A DNA stretch of 64,000 nucleotides from Bacteroidota bacterium (GTDB lineage: Bacteria > Bacteroidota > Bacteroidia > B-17B0 > Aurantibacillaceae), in contig JADJDM010000010.1 of NCBI GenBank assembly GCA_016702705.1, positions 124,001-188,000 of the forward strand, given 5' to 3'. The translations under genes and the position numbers were made by a program. This document shows, in pieces, positions 1-9,033 of this stretch. Each line of letters starts with the position of its first letter. The stretch's first letter is position 1. A model generated the notes under the pieces. That model did no database searches. It was not told the DNA's origin and worked only from the letters and a program-made list of their open reading frames with translations.

Positions 1-2
1 TT

Positions 3-1487
3 AGAGCATTTGAATATTATACAAAATCACTGCAAATAAAAGAAGAAACAAACGATATAAGAGGAATTGGAATTTCTTATACTAATCTTGCTCTTGTAAT
101 GCAAGATTTAGGTAATCATACAAAGGCTTTAGATTATTATAAAAAATCACTTCAAATAAAATATCAAATAGAAGATAAACTTGGCATGGGTATTTGCTAT
201 TCCAACATTGGCAGTTTATACAATACAATTAATAACTATAAATTAGCTATAACATACTGCGACAGTGCAATTAAAATAAGTAAAGAAATTGGTGATATAG
301 ATTCTGAACGTTTAGCTTATCAACATTTAGCTACTTCTTATAGTAGGTTGGGGAAATATAAAGAAGCTTATGAATATCATATAAAATTCAAAGAACTTAC
401 AGATAGTATATTTAATGCAGACAATAGTGAACAAATGGGAGACATGAAAACTCAGTTTGAAGTTGAAAAAAAAGAAGCTGAAATAAAGGCCGAACAAAAT
501 AAAAAAGATGCAATTGCCTTAGTTGAAACAAAAAGAAAGAACTCAATTTTACTTTCAGTTTCTTTATTAGGAATATTTATTTTTATTTTTTCTATTTACA
601 TATTTCGCAGCCTTCGCATTACACGAAAGCAAAAATTAATCATAGAGCAGAAGGAAAAAGAGACACAAAAACAAAACGAAACTATTTCTTATCAGAAACA
701 CTTAGTTGAAGAAAAACACAAAGAAATAACCGATAGTATTAACTATGCTGAGCGGATTCAAAGAAGTTTTTTAGCCTCAACCGATTTATTGGATGATAAT
801 TTAAATGAATATTTTATTCTATTTAAACCAAAGGATGTTGTAAGTGGTGATTTTTATTGGGCAAGTAAGTTAATTAATGGAGATTTCGCAATAGTTACTG
901 CTGATAGCACAGGTCATGGTGTTCCAGGGGCGATTATGAGTTTATTAAACATAACGAGTTTAGAGAAAGCTATTGAAACAAACACAAATCCTGTTGAAAT
1001 CTTAAATCACACTCGAAACACTATCATAAATAGGTTAAAAAAAGATGGTAGTCCAGAAGGAGGTAAAGATGGAATGGATTGCAGTTTAATCGTTTTTGAC
1101 AGGGCACAGAAGCGATTACACATCGCAGCAGCAAATAATCCAGTATGGGTCGTGAAAAATCCAGGAAATACTGCCCTTGAAGTATTGGAGATTAAGCCAG
1201 ACAAAATGCCTGTTGGAAAGCATGATAGAGACAAGGAATCTTTCAATCTAAAAACCATCGACGTAAATGAAGGTGACACTATTTACACTTTGACTGATGG
1301 CTATCCTGATCAATTTGGTGGAGAAAGTGGGAAAAAATTCATGAGTAAAAGATTAAGAGAACTAATCGTCTCTAACTCCCAACTCCCTATTAATGAACAA
1401 AAGGAAATATTAGAAACCACATTTAAAAATTGGGTTGGTAATTTGGAACAGGTAGATGATGTAACTATAATTGGAATTAAAATATAA
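3..1487 (+). CDS. TPR / SpoIIE-type serine phosphatase (5' end outside window)
   Basis: The reading frame is already open at base 3, so the N-terminus lies upstream; 494 residues are visible. The first ~150 residues are tetratricopeptide repeats (two units share the motif YYxKSLQIK). A single membrane helix follows at about 180-200 (ILLSVSLLGIFIFIFSIYIF), then a charged coiled coil to ~245, then a PP2C/SpoIIE phosphatase domain with the metal-binding motifs GDFYW, DSTGHGVPGA and LTDGYPDQFGG. Proteins of this plan are common in Bacteroidota and are thought to dephosphorylate STAS-type anti-sigma-antagonist or other regulatory proteins in response to signals sensed by the TPR part. The partner cannot be told from the window. 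A second SpoIIE protein lies at 42797-43666. Confidence 0.9.
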   Translation, partial: RAFEYYTKSLQIKEETNDIRGIGISYTNLALVMQDLGNHTKALDYYKKSLQIKYQIEDKLGMGICYSNIGSLYNTINNYKLAITYCDSAIKISKEIGDIDSERLAYQHLATSYSRLGKYKEAYEYHIKFKELTDSIFNADNSEQMGDMKTQFEVEKKEAEIKAEQNKKDAIALVETKRKNSILLSVSLLGIFIFIFSIYIFRSLRITRKQKLIIEQKEKETQKQNETISYQKHLVEEKHKEITDSINYAERIQRSFLASTDLLDDNLNEYFILFKPKDVVSGDFYWASKLINGDFAIVTADSTGHGVPGAIMSLLNITSLEKAIETNTNPVEILNHTRNTIINRLKKDGSPEGGKDGMDCSLIVFDRAQKRLHIAAANNPVWVVKNPGNTALEVLEIKPDKMPVGKHDRDKESFNLKTIDVNEGDTIYTLTDGYPDQFGGESGKKFMSKRLRELIVSNSQLPINEQKEILETTFKNWVGNLEQVDDVTIIGIKI

Positions 1488-1527
1488 ACATTGATTTGAT
1501 TGGATAAAATCACCCATTATTCTAAAC

Positions 1528-1562
1528 AAAAACCGCTACCCCTCTCGAGATAACGGTTCTTT
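1528..1562. terminator. Probable bidirectional terminator between convergent genes
   Basis: Between the stop of the phosphatase and the stop of fumC lies an imperfect dyad, AACCGCTACC paired with GATAACGGTT around a CTCGAG-containing loop, with an A-rich flank on one side and TTCTTTA on the other. The position, between two convergent genes, fits a shared terminator. The stem has mismatches, so confidence is moderate. Confidence 0.45.
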
Positions 1563-1578
1563 AATACTAAAATAAATC

Positions 1579-3003
1579 CTACTTCAAACTCCCAATCATT
1601 TCCTCAGGTTTAACCCAAGCATCAAATTGTTCGTTTGTTAAGTATCCTAAGCCAATTGCTGCTTCACGTAAAGTTTTACCTTCTTTGTGAGCGGTTTTGG
1701 CAATCTTAGCTGCTTTTTCGTAACCTATGTGTGGGTTTAATGCTGTAACTAACATTAAAGAGTTTTCTAAATGTTGTTTTACAACTGGTAAGTTTGCTGT
1801 AATACCATCTGCACATTTTTCGGTAAACGATACACAAGCATCACCAATTAAACGCGCTGATTGTAATACGTTAGCTGCTATTAATGGTTTAAATACATTT
1901 AATTCAAAATGTCCCATGCTACCACCAATTGATACTGCAACATCGTTACCCATAACTTGAGCACATACCATTGTTAATGCTTCTGGTTGAGTTGGGTTAA
2001 CTTTACCAGGCATAATAGATGAACCTGGCTCGTTATCTGGAATTACAATCTCCCCTATTCCACAACGTGGTCCAGATGATAACATACGAATATCGTTTGC
2101 TACTTTCATTAAAGCTACAGCGCTACGTTTTAATGCTCCTGATAATTCTACCATTGCATCGTGTGCTGCTAATGCTTCAAATTTGTTAGGAGCAGTAACA
2201 AAAGGTAATCCTGTTAGGTCAGCAATTTTTTTAGCAACCAATACATCGTATCCTTTTGGTGTGTTTAATCCTGTTCCAACTGCTGTTCCACCTAAAGCCA
2301 ATTCACGCACCATTTCTAATGCGTTTTTAAGTGCACGAATGCTATTAGTTATTTGTTGTACATATCCGCTAAACTCTTGTCCTAACGATAAAGGTGTAGC
2401 ATCCATAAAATGGGTACGACCTGTTTTAATTACGTTAGCAAATTCCTTTGCTTTTTTATCTAATGAATCACGTAATCTTTCCATACCTGGAATTGTAATT
2501 TCTACTACTTGCTTGTAAGCCGCAATGTGCATAGCAGTTGGGTAAGTATCGTTAGATGATTGAGATTTGTTTACATCATCATTTGGGTGCAATACTTTTG
2601 GTTCATCCGTTAATTTACCACCTTGCATTACGTGTGCACGGTAAGCAATAACTTCGTTCGCATTCATATTACTTTGTGTACCCGAACCTGTTTGCCAAAT
2701 AACCAAAGGAAATTGGTCATCTAATTTATGCGCTAAAATTTCGTCGCACACTTTACCAATCATATCCGATTTTTCTTTTGCAAGTACTCCTAGTTCAGCA
2801 TTTGCTTGCGCCGCTGCTTTTTTAAGGTATGCAAAAGCATAAATAATTTCCTTCGGCATACTTGCTTCAGGTCCTATTTTAAAATTGTTACGGCTACGCT
2901 CTGTTTGCGCTCCCCAATAAACATGAGCAGGTACTTTTACCTCCCCCATTGTGTCGTGTTCTGTTCTAAATTCCATGTTTGTTTTGTTTAGTGTTGCTTC
3001 CAT
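1579..3003 (-). CDS. fumC: Fumarate hydratase, class II
   Basis: Catalyses the reversible hydration of fumarate to L-malate in the TCA cycle, in the cytoplasm, as an iron-independent homotetramer. The 474-residue protein has the full class II length. It carries the superfamily signature GSSIMPGKVNP (about 327-337), whose first serines belong to the mobile catalytic loop, the TGRTHFMDATP segment (about 194-204), and the SSNDTYPTAMH segment near 150. Two starts are possible: the ATG at 3003, or the ATG at 2976 (MEFRTEHDTMGEV), which matches the usual start of the family better. No operon partner is evident; metG follows upstream on the same strand after a repeat-bearing gap. Confidence 0.97.
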   Translation of the reverse strand: MEATLNKTNMEFRTEHDTMGEVKVPAHVYWGAQTERSRNNFKIGPEASMPKEIIYAFAYLKKAAAQANAELGVLAKEKSDMIGKVCDEILAHKLDDQFPLVIWQTGSGTQSNMNANEVIAYRAHVMQGGKLTDEPKVLHPNDDVNKSQSSNDTYPTAMHIAAYKQVVEITIPGMERLRDSLDKKAKEFANVIKTGRTHFMDATPLSLGQEFSGYVQQITNSIRALKNALEMVRELALGGTAVGTGLNTPKGYDVLVAKKIADLTGLPFVTAPNKFEALAAHDAMVELSGALKRSAVALMKVANDIRMLSSGPRCGIGEIVIPDNEPGSSIMPGKVNPTQPEALTMVCAQVMGNDVAVSIGGSMGHFELNVFKPLIAANVLQSARLIGDACVSFTEKCADGITANLPVVKQHLENSLMLVTALNPHIGYEKAAKIAKTAHKEGKTLREAAIGLGYLTNEQFDAWVKPEEMIGSLK

Positions 3004-3021
3004 TGTTTGTCGTTATTTTTT

Positions 3022-3090
3022 TACCACTAAGACACTTAGCTCACTGAGAAACACTTAGTGAAACTTTGTGTGCTTAGTGTCTTAGTGGTG
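3022..3090. repeat. Inverted repeat of a dispersed CTTAGTG family
   Basis: The gap between fumC and metG holds a long near-perfect hairpin. The left arm ACCACTAAGACACTTAG pairs with the right arm CTTAGTGTCTTAGTGGT, and an inner AACACTTAGTG/ACTTTGTGTG also pairs. The same word, ACTTAGTGTCTTAGTGGT, recurs at about 48383-48400. Intergenic repeats of this look occur in many Bacteroidota; function unknown. Confidence 0.7.
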
Positions 3091-3106
3091 AATTTTCAAT
3101 TCATAC

Positions 3107-5163
3107 TTATTTGATAATACTTCCGTTTCCTGTTTCATCTTTTACCGCTTGCACAAAGCTCAACTCTCCTTGCGGGTTTTCAGCCATCAAAATCATTCCT
3201 TTGCTTTCGATACCTTTAATTTTTCTTGGGGCAAGGTTTACGAGGATGCTTACTTTTTTTCCGATTGCATCTTCGGGCTTGTACCACTCGGCAATTCCAG
3301 AAACAACGGTGCGTTTATCTAATCCTGTGTCGATGGTTAGTTTTAATAACTTATCGGTTTTAGGTACGCGCTCTGCTTCTAAAATAGTTCCTACTCTAAT
3401 ATCTAGTTTACTGAAATCTTCGTAAGTAATTTCGGGCAAGGCTGGAGCTAATGTTACAGAGCTTGCAGCGTTTAATTTTTAGATTCCTCTAATTTATTTA
3501 CTTGGGCAATTACTTGCTCATCTTCAATCTTAGTAAATAATATTTCAGGGTTCTCATTTATTTTATGCCCCGCGCTAATGTTATTGCTGTTTTTTGCATG
3601 CGACCATTTCAAAGGAGAAAGGTTTAACATCTTAAACAGCTTAGCTGATGTAAATGGTAAGAAAGGCTCACAAACAATTGCAAGGTTTGCAGAGATTTGC
3701 ACCGCAATGTTCATAATTGTTCTTACGCGCTTTTCATCTGTCTTAATTAATTTCCAAGGTTCTTGATCGGCAAGGTATTTATTTCCTAAACGTGCTAAGT
3801 TCATCATCTCTGATTGTGCTTCGCGGAAACGAAACTTATCTAATGAGTCAGCAATCTTATCAGGGAACCTGGTCATCTCTTCCAAAATCAACAAATCACC
3901 TTTGGTGTATTCGCTTGCTTCAGGAACAATACCGTTATAATTTTTATTTGTAAGCACCAATACACGGTTAATGAAATTACCATATATATCGGCTAATTCA
4001 GAGTTATTCTTGGTTTGAAAATCTTTCCAAGTAAAATCGTTATCCTTCGTCTCAGGCATGTTTGCGCTCAATGTATAACGCAATACATCTTCCTTACCTT
4101 TAAAATCAATTAAGTACTCGTGCAACCAAACTGCCCAGTTGCGAGATGTCGAAATTTTATCTCCTTCTAAATTTAAGAACTCGTTTGCAGGTACATTATC
4201 GGGCAAAATAAATTCGCCTTGCTCCATTAACATAGCAGGGAAAATAATGCAATGGAAAACAATATTGTCTTTACCAATAAAGTGAATCAATCTACTTTCT
4301 TTATCCTTCCAATATAATTCCCATTTGTTTGGTTCTGCTGTATTAGCAAATAATTCTTTCGTTGCAGAAATATAACCAATAGGTGCATCAAACCACACAT
4401 ACAATACTTTTCCATCAGCCCCATCAACCGGAACGGGAACTCCCCAATCCAAATCACGGGTCATAGCACGAGGTTGCAAACCATCACCGCTATCTAACCA
4501 ACTCTTGCATTGCCCGTAAACATTAGCCTTCCAATCTGGATGACTTTCGATATACGCTTTAATTTTTGGAGATAATTTATCTAAAGGTAAAAACCAATTC
4601 TTCGTTTGTCTTAATACAGGCTTTGCTCCTGATAATGTAGAACGTGGATTTATTAACTCAGTTGGACTAAGAGAAGTACCACATTTTTCGCATTGATCGC
4701 CATAGGCATTTTCGTTTGCACATTTAGGGCAAGTACCAATGATGTATCTATCAGCTAAAAATTGTTTTGCTTCTTCGTCATAATATTGTTCGGTAACCTG
4801 CTCAGTAAAAACACCTTTATCGTACAAGTTTCTGAAAAAATCAGAAGCTGTTTCGTGGTGAATTTTAGAAGAGGTACGAGAATACACATCAAATGAAATC
4901 CCGAATTCCTTAAACGAATCGCCCATCATTTTGTGGTATTTATCAACCACTTGCTGAGGAGTAATTCCTTCTTTTTTAGCTTTGATGGTAATTGGAACTC
5001 CGTGTTCATCGCTACCGCATACAAAAACAACATCATCGCCTTTGCTGCGTAGGTAACGCACGTATATATCTGCAGGAATATAGCAGCCAGCCAAGTGCCC
5101 AATGTGCACAGGACCATTAGCATATGGTAATGCCGCTGTAACCGTATTTCGTTTAAAAGTCAT
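3107..5163 (-). pseudogene. metG: Methionyl-tRNA synthetase, split by one frameshift
   Basis: Charges tRNA-Met with methionine. The main frame (3472-5163, 563 residues) has the class I signature in ALPYANGPVHIGHLAG, the four-cysteine zinc knuckle (CPKC...CEKC, about 145-163), a KISTS loop in place of KMSKS, and the anticodon-binding helical domain. It ends at 3472. The C-terminal tRNA-binding (Trbp111/OB-fold) domain (ITYEDFSKLDIRVGTILEAE) continues directly in the -1 frame from there to 3107. Adding one A to the A5 run (T5 on the plus strand at 3476-3480) joins both into a protein of ~685 residues, the usual bacterial length. I infer a sequencing indel, because this is an essential gene. A natural alpha/beta split is less likely, since the second frame has no good start codon of its own. 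Confidence 0.9.
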
Positions 5164-5298
5164 AAAGAAAATTGAGGCACGAATATACGATTTATGACGC
5201 TAGATTTTAGATTTCAGATTTGAAAAATTCAATAAGTAATTAACTCATATTCAACACAAAGAGCGAGATTAAGCGAATTAATTCTTGAATTATTTTTG

Positions 5299-5306
5299 TA
5301 TATTTG
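5299..5306 (+). promoter_or_regulatory. TAnnTTTG -7 box just upstream of antitoxin ATG
   Basis: TATATTTG matches the Bacteroidota -7 consensus and ends 4 bases before the ATG at 5311. A TTG lies upstream but too close (11 bases) to be a standard -33 box. If used, transcription would begin near the start codon, giving a leaderless message. Confidence 0.4.
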
Positions 5307-5310
5307 TGGT

Positions 5311-5520
5311 ATGGCTAGTTTAAACATCGAAATATTAAATCCAAAAGCTAAAAAACTACTGCAAGACCTTGCTGAGTTAAGACTTATTTCTATTTCTGAA
5401 AAGGACTCAAATCCCTTTATGGAGGTCGTAAAAAAACTGCGTTCAAAAAAAGCTAAAATTTCAATGGATGAAATCACCAAAGAAGTTGAAGCTCTAAGAA
5501 CTAAACGTTATGGCAAGTAA
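5311..5520 (+). CDS. Putative antitoxin of a PIN-domain TA pair
   Basis: A 69-residue, charged, helical protein (MASLNIEILNPKAKKLL at the N-terminus; EITKEVEALRTKRYGK at the end). The frame is open from a TTG at 5296, but the ATG at 5311 is the better start. It overlaps the downstream PIN gene by 11 bases (5510-5520), the usual antitoxin-first arrangement. The size, order and overlap support an antitoxin that binds and neutralises the PIN nuclease and probably represses its own promoter. The family is not recognised by name; the final stretch resembles the toxin-binding tails of small antitoxins. Confidence 0.7.
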   Translation: MASLNIEILNPKAKKLLQDLAELRLISISEKDSNPFMEVVKKLRSKKAKISMDEITKEVEALRTKRYGK

Positions 5521-5920
5521 AATTGAAAAGATTGTAATTGACACAAATGTGTTTATTAGCTTTCTAATTAGTGATTCTTTCTCCAAACTAGACAAATATT
5601 TACAAAACAATAAGGTAAGATTACTTTTTAGCGAGGAATTATTATCTGAGTTTATTGAAGTTACCTCCCGCCCAAAACTTAAAAAGTACTTCTCAGAGAA
5701 AGACATAAGTAAACTACTTGATAGTATTCACAATTATGCTGATTTTATTGAAGTTGAATCTATAGTTACTATTTGTAGAGACGAAAAAGATAATTTCCTG
5801 TTAAGCTTATGTGCAGATGGAAAAGCCGACTACTTAATAACGGGTGATGATGATTTATTGACTTTGAAAAAATTTAAGAAAACAACCATAATTAAGATTG
5901 CAGATTATTTAAAAAAGTAA
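5510..5920 (+). CDS. PIN-domain toxin (putative endoribonuclease)
   Basis: A 136-residue PIN-fold protein. It has the N-terminal acidic motif VIDTNVFISFL, a middle glutamate in EELLSEFIEV, and the C-terminal acidic cluster DEKDNFLLSLCADGKADYLITGDDDLL, which together would form the Mg2+ site of a PIN ribonuclease. It resembles the 'putative toxin-antitoxin system toxin component, PIN family' group, where the target RNA is usually unknown. It is translationally coupled to the preceding small gene. The codon use looks like that of its neighbours, so recent transfer is not evident. Confidence 0.88.
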   Translation: MASKIEKIVIDTNVFISFLISDSFSKLDKYLQNNKVRLLFSEELLSEFIEVTSRPKLKKYFSEKDISKLLDSIHNYADFIEVESIVTICRDEKDNFLLSLCADGKADYLITGDDDLLTLKKFKKTTIIKIADYLKK

Positions 5921-5938
5921 TCGATTAAATCCCAAAAT

Positions 5939-7129
5939 CTAGTCCAAAACAACTTTATCCTTTTCAGATTTAGCAATTACAATGGTTGCAACACCGTTTC
6001 CAATAATATTGGTAATAGCCCTGGCTTCGCTCATAAATTTATCTACACCTAATAAAAACGCTAAACCTTCAACGGGAATGGTGTGTATAGCAGTTAATGT
6101 AGAAGCTAAAACAACAAATCCACTTCCTGTAACACCAGCAGCGCCTTTTGAGGTAAGCATTAGAATTCCAAGCACACTAACCATTTCTCCAACACTTAAT
6201 GGAACATTATAAAGCTGGGCAATAAACAAAACTGCCATTGATAAATATATTGATGTTCCATCTAAATTAAAGGAATAACCAGTAGGAACAACCAAACCAA
6301 CCACAGGTTTGCTGCATCCCATTCCTTCCAGCTTAAGCATTAAACCAGGCATTGCAGGTTCAGATGAAGAAGTTGCGAGTACTAATAATATTTCTTCCTT
6401 AATGTTCTTCAAAAATTTCCAAATGCTAAGTTTATAAAAACGAAGTATGCTGCCTAATATTAAGAAAATAAATAATGCCATGGTGATGTACATGGTTAAC
6501 ATTAGTTTTCCGAGTGGAACTAACGATGCTAAACCAAACTTGCCGACTGCATAAGCAATACCTCCAAAAGCGCCTAATGGGGCTAAATACATCACAAGCT
6601 TTAAGGCTTTAAAAACTAAATCAGATGAAAACTTTAAAGCCGACATCATTTTGGCTTTGCGTTTTACAAAAGTAAGTACAACTCCAAAAATTAATCCTAC
6701 AATAAGAACTTGCAAGGTTAAATTAGAAAGTAAAAATTGAAGCCAATCAAATGGCACATCAGCTTGTTTAATGTATTTAGTGGCGTCTTTTGCAGAGAGC
6801 ATACTCATATCAATTTTTCCTGGTTCAATAATGTGTGCCATTAAAATACCCAAGAGCAAGGCAAAAGTGGTAACAATTTCAAAATACAAAAGGGACTTTG
6901 CTCCTATTCTACCCACTTTTTTAACATCTCCAATGCCTGCAATACCAAGTGTTATAGTGAGAAAAATAATCGGGGCAATAAACACTTTTATAATACTAAT
7001 AAAGCCATTGCCAATAATTTCCATCTTCACTCCTAATGCAGGATAAAAATGGCCGAGGCAAACGCCTGCAATAATTGCAAGCAATACCTGAAAAGCGAGA
7101 TTCTTTATTATGGCTTTAAAACGCTTCAA
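5939..7129 (-). CDS. dctA: Dicarboxylate/amino acid:cation symporter (DctA-like)
   Basis: An inner-membrane secondary transporter of the DAACS (GltP/DctA) family, 396 residues. The family's helical hairpin motif appears as ATSSSEPAMPGLM (about 251-263) and the substrate/cation site as PTGYSFNLDGTSIYL (about 282-296). The second hairpin region reads TSKGAAGVTGSGFVVLAST. These wordings are closer to C4-dicarboxylate carriers than to glutamate carriers. Uptake of succinate, fumarate or malate with protons or sodium is inferred. The C-terminus is about 30 residues shorter than in E. coli DctA, which is only the variable tail. Confidence 0.85.
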   Translation of the reverse strand: MKRFKAIIKNLAFQVLLAIIAGVCLGHFYPALGVKMEIIGNGFISIIKVFIAPIIFLTITLGIAGIGDVKKVGRIGAKSLLYFEIVTTFALLLGILMAHIIEPGKIDMSMLSAKDATKYIKQADVPFDWLQFLLSNLTLQVLIVGLIFGVVLTFVKRKAKMMSALKFSSDLVFKALKLVMYLAPLGAFGGIAYAVGKFGLASLVPLGKLMLTMYITMALFIFLILGSILRFYKLSIWKFLKNIKEEILLVLATSSSEPAMPGLMLKLEGMGCSKPVVGLVVPTGYSFNLDGTSIYLSMAVLFIAQLYNVPLSVGEMVSVLGILMLTSKGAAGVTGSGFVVLASTLTAIHTIPVEGLAFLLGVDKFMSEARAITNIIGNGVATIVIAKSEKDKVVLD

Positions 7130-7176
7130 CGAAATAAATTAGTTTCGCTAAAGGTAAAACTAATATTTAAAAAAAG

Positions 7177-7184
7177 TACTTTTG
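7177..7184 (+). promoter_or_regulatory. TAnnTTTG -7 box next to aroE ATG
   Basis: TACTTTTG matches TAnnTTTG and ends 4 bases before the aroE ATG (7189). No clear TTG lies 17-23 bases upstream. A leaderless or near-leaderless transcript would result. Confidence 0.4.
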
Positions 7185-7188
7185 AAGC

Positions 7189-7941
7189 ATGGAACTATAC
7201 GGACTAATTGGCAAAACTCTTTCTCATTCATTATCCAAAAATTACTTTGAAGATAAATTCGCAAAACTGGGATTAAGTAATTGCGCATACGAATTGTTTC
7301 CATTAGAAACTATTGAAGAAATTACAAATCTACTTGCCACGCACCCAAATTTAAAAGGTTTGAATGTTACCATTCCTTACAAGGAAAGTGTGATTCCCTT
7401 TTTAGATGAATTGGATGAAAGCGCTAAAGCAATTGGTGCGGTTAATTGTATTAAGATTACAGAACAAAACGGAAAGAAACACTTAAAAGGTTTTAATACT
7501 GATGCCTTCGGGTTTCAACAATCTATAAAACCTTTTTTAGAACCACAACATGAAAAAGCCTTGATACTTGGAACGGGTGGCGCAGCAAAAGCAATTGAGT
7601 ATGTATTAAATAAAATTGGCGTTCCAACTTGGAATGTGAGCAGAACGAAAAAAGAAGGAATTGCACAGCAGTTTACTTATGAAGAATTGAACGCAGCTAT
7701 ACTTCCACATTTTAAACTGATTGTAAACTGCACACCAGTTGGCATGAGTCCCAACGAAAACGATTGCCCCGCTTTACCTTATGAAGCAATTGAATCCGAT
7801 TTTTTAATGTATGATTTGGTTTACAACCCAGAACTTACTTTATTCCTAAAAAAAGGAAAAGAAAAAGGTGCAGTTTGCATTAATGGTTTGAGTATGTTAT
7901 ATCATCAAGCTGATGAGGCTTGGAGGATATGGAGAGACTAA
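7189..7941 (+). CDS. aroE: Shikimate dehydrogenase
   Basis: Reduces 3-dehydroshikimate to shikimate with NADPH in the common aromatic pathway, feeding chorismate to (among others) the trp operon at 57 kb. The 250-residue protein has the substrate-binding N-terminus GLIGKTLSHSLSK (5-17), the catalytic-lysine motif LNVTIPYK (about 59-66), the nucleotide-binding loop GTGGAAKA and the NCTPVGM motif near 180. The length is slightly short of the E. coli enzyme but normal for Bacteroidota. It is monocistronic as far as can be seen. Confidence 0.95.
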   Translation: MELYGLIGKTLSHSLSKNYFEDKFAKLGLSNCAYELFPLETIEEITNLLATHPNLKGLNVTIPYKESVIPFLDELDESAKAIGAVNCIKITEQNGKKHLKGFNTDAFGFQQSIKPFLEPQHEKALILGTGGAAKAIEYVLNKIGVPTWNVSRTKKEGIAQQFTYEELNAAILPHFKLIVNCTPVGMSPNENDCPALPYEAIESDFLMYDLVYNPELTLFLKKGKEKGAVCINGLSMLYHQADEAWRIWRD

Positions 7942-8006
7942 TAATAGATATATAGAATTATTGAAATATAGAATAAATAAATTAAATTTATTCAAATAAA
8001 AATTCA

Positions 8007-8942
8007 ATGAAATTTAAAATACTTTTTTTAATAATTTTTGCTAGTTCATTCTCTTCATTTAGAGGTCAAACAGTAAATGATGTTAAACCATTTCTGCCCC
8101 AACTTTTTTCCAAATTCCCTAACGTTAGAGATCTTGCAATCTCTAATGATGGAAATGAAATGTACTTTACCTTACAAAGTTTGCAAAGTGAATTTTCTTC
8201 CATTTTATTTAGTAAAAAAGTAAACAATAAATGGTCGAAACCAGAAGTAGCAAGCTTTTCGGGAAAAGACAAGGACCTTGAGCCTTTCCTTTCTTCTGAT
8301 GGATTACTTTTGTACTTTGCATCCAACAGATTAAAAGATAAGAATGATAGCATAGCTGATTTTGATATTTGGTATGTACAAAGGAAAAGTTTAAAAGATA
8401 AATGGTCGGAGCCAATTAATATGGGTGAACCAATTAACACAATTGAAAATGAATTTTATCCTTGCATTACAAAATCAAATAATTTTTATTTCACCTGTGA
8501 TGCAAATGCAACAAAAGGTAAAGACGATATCTTTTTAGCAAAATGGAACAATGGAAAATATGAAACTCCAGTTTCTATGACTGATTCAATTAATTCAGAT
8601 GGATACGAATTTAACGCATTTATTGCGCAAGATGAATCGTATATGATTTACACTTGTTACAACAAAAAAGGTGGATTAGGCAGTGGTGATTTATATATCA
8701 GCTACAACAAAAATGGCAAGTGGACTAAAGCAAAGAACCTAAGAGAAATTAATTGCCAATACATGGATTATTGCCCCTTTGTTGATGCGCAAAATAATCT
8801 ATACTTTACTAGCAGAAGAAACAATGTAAAAACCGAATTTGACAAACGACAAACAGTTGATGAGTTACTAAATGAAATGAATAAGTATGATAATGGAAGT
8901 AGTAAATTATATTATGTGAATGTTTTGAGTTTGTTGCGATAG
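8007..8942 (+). CDS. Secreted PD40/TolB-like beta-propeller protein
   Basis: A 311-residue protein with an N-terminal signal peptide (KILFLIIFASSFSSFRG). It is built of WD40-like PD40 blades, seen as repeats of the type DLAISNDGNEMYFT, PFLSSDGLLLYFASNR, DDIFLAKWNNGKY and GDLYISYNKNGKW. Such proteins in Bacteroidota are exported and often pair with OmpA-like or peptidase domains; none is present here. The exact role is not known; a periplasmic or surface scaffold is inferred. Confidence 0.8.
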   Translation: MKFKILFLIIFASSFSSFRGQTVNDVKPFLPQLFSKFPNVRDLAISNDGNEMYFTLQSLQSEFSSILFSKKVNNKWSKPEVASFSGKDKDLEPFLSSDGLLLYFASNRLKDKNDSIADFDIWYVQRKSLKDKWSEPINMGEPINTIENEFYPCITKSNNFYFTCDANATKGKDDIFLAKWNNGKYETPVSMTDSINSDGYEFNAFIAQDESYMIYTCYNKKGGLGSGDLYISYNKNGKWTKAKNLREINCQYMDYCPFVDAQNNLYFTSRRNNVKTEFDKRQTVDELLNEMNKYDNGSSKLYYVNVLSLLR

Positions 8943-8955
8943 TGTTGATAGATTC

Positions 8956-9004
8956 AAAAAGGTAATCATATCTTGCATAAATAAACAGAAAAGATTACTT
9001 TTAT
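8956..9004 (+). terminator. Possible terminator after the PD40 gene
   Basis: An AAAAAGGTAATC arm and a GATTACTTTTA arm form an 8-10 bp stem around an A/T-rich loop, followed by TTATT. It lies 14 bases after the stop at 8942. The long loop keeps confidence low. Confidence 0.4.
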
Positions 9005-9033
9005 TATTCCTATAAGGGAGTTAGCGGTAATTT

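Noticed and set aside
3107..3439. Separate beta subunit gene for methionyl-tRNA synthetase
   Set aside because: The only start is a TTG inside coherent coding sequence; the frame continues upstream to the exact end of metG, so one frameshifted gene explains it better.
5296..5311. TTG at 5296 as antitoxin start
   Set aside because: It would lie inside the likely -7 promoter box; the ATG at 5311 is the better start.
8066..8440. 124-codon minus-strand frame within the PD40 gene
   Set aside because: It is the antisense shadow of the propeller gene, with no recognisable protein features.
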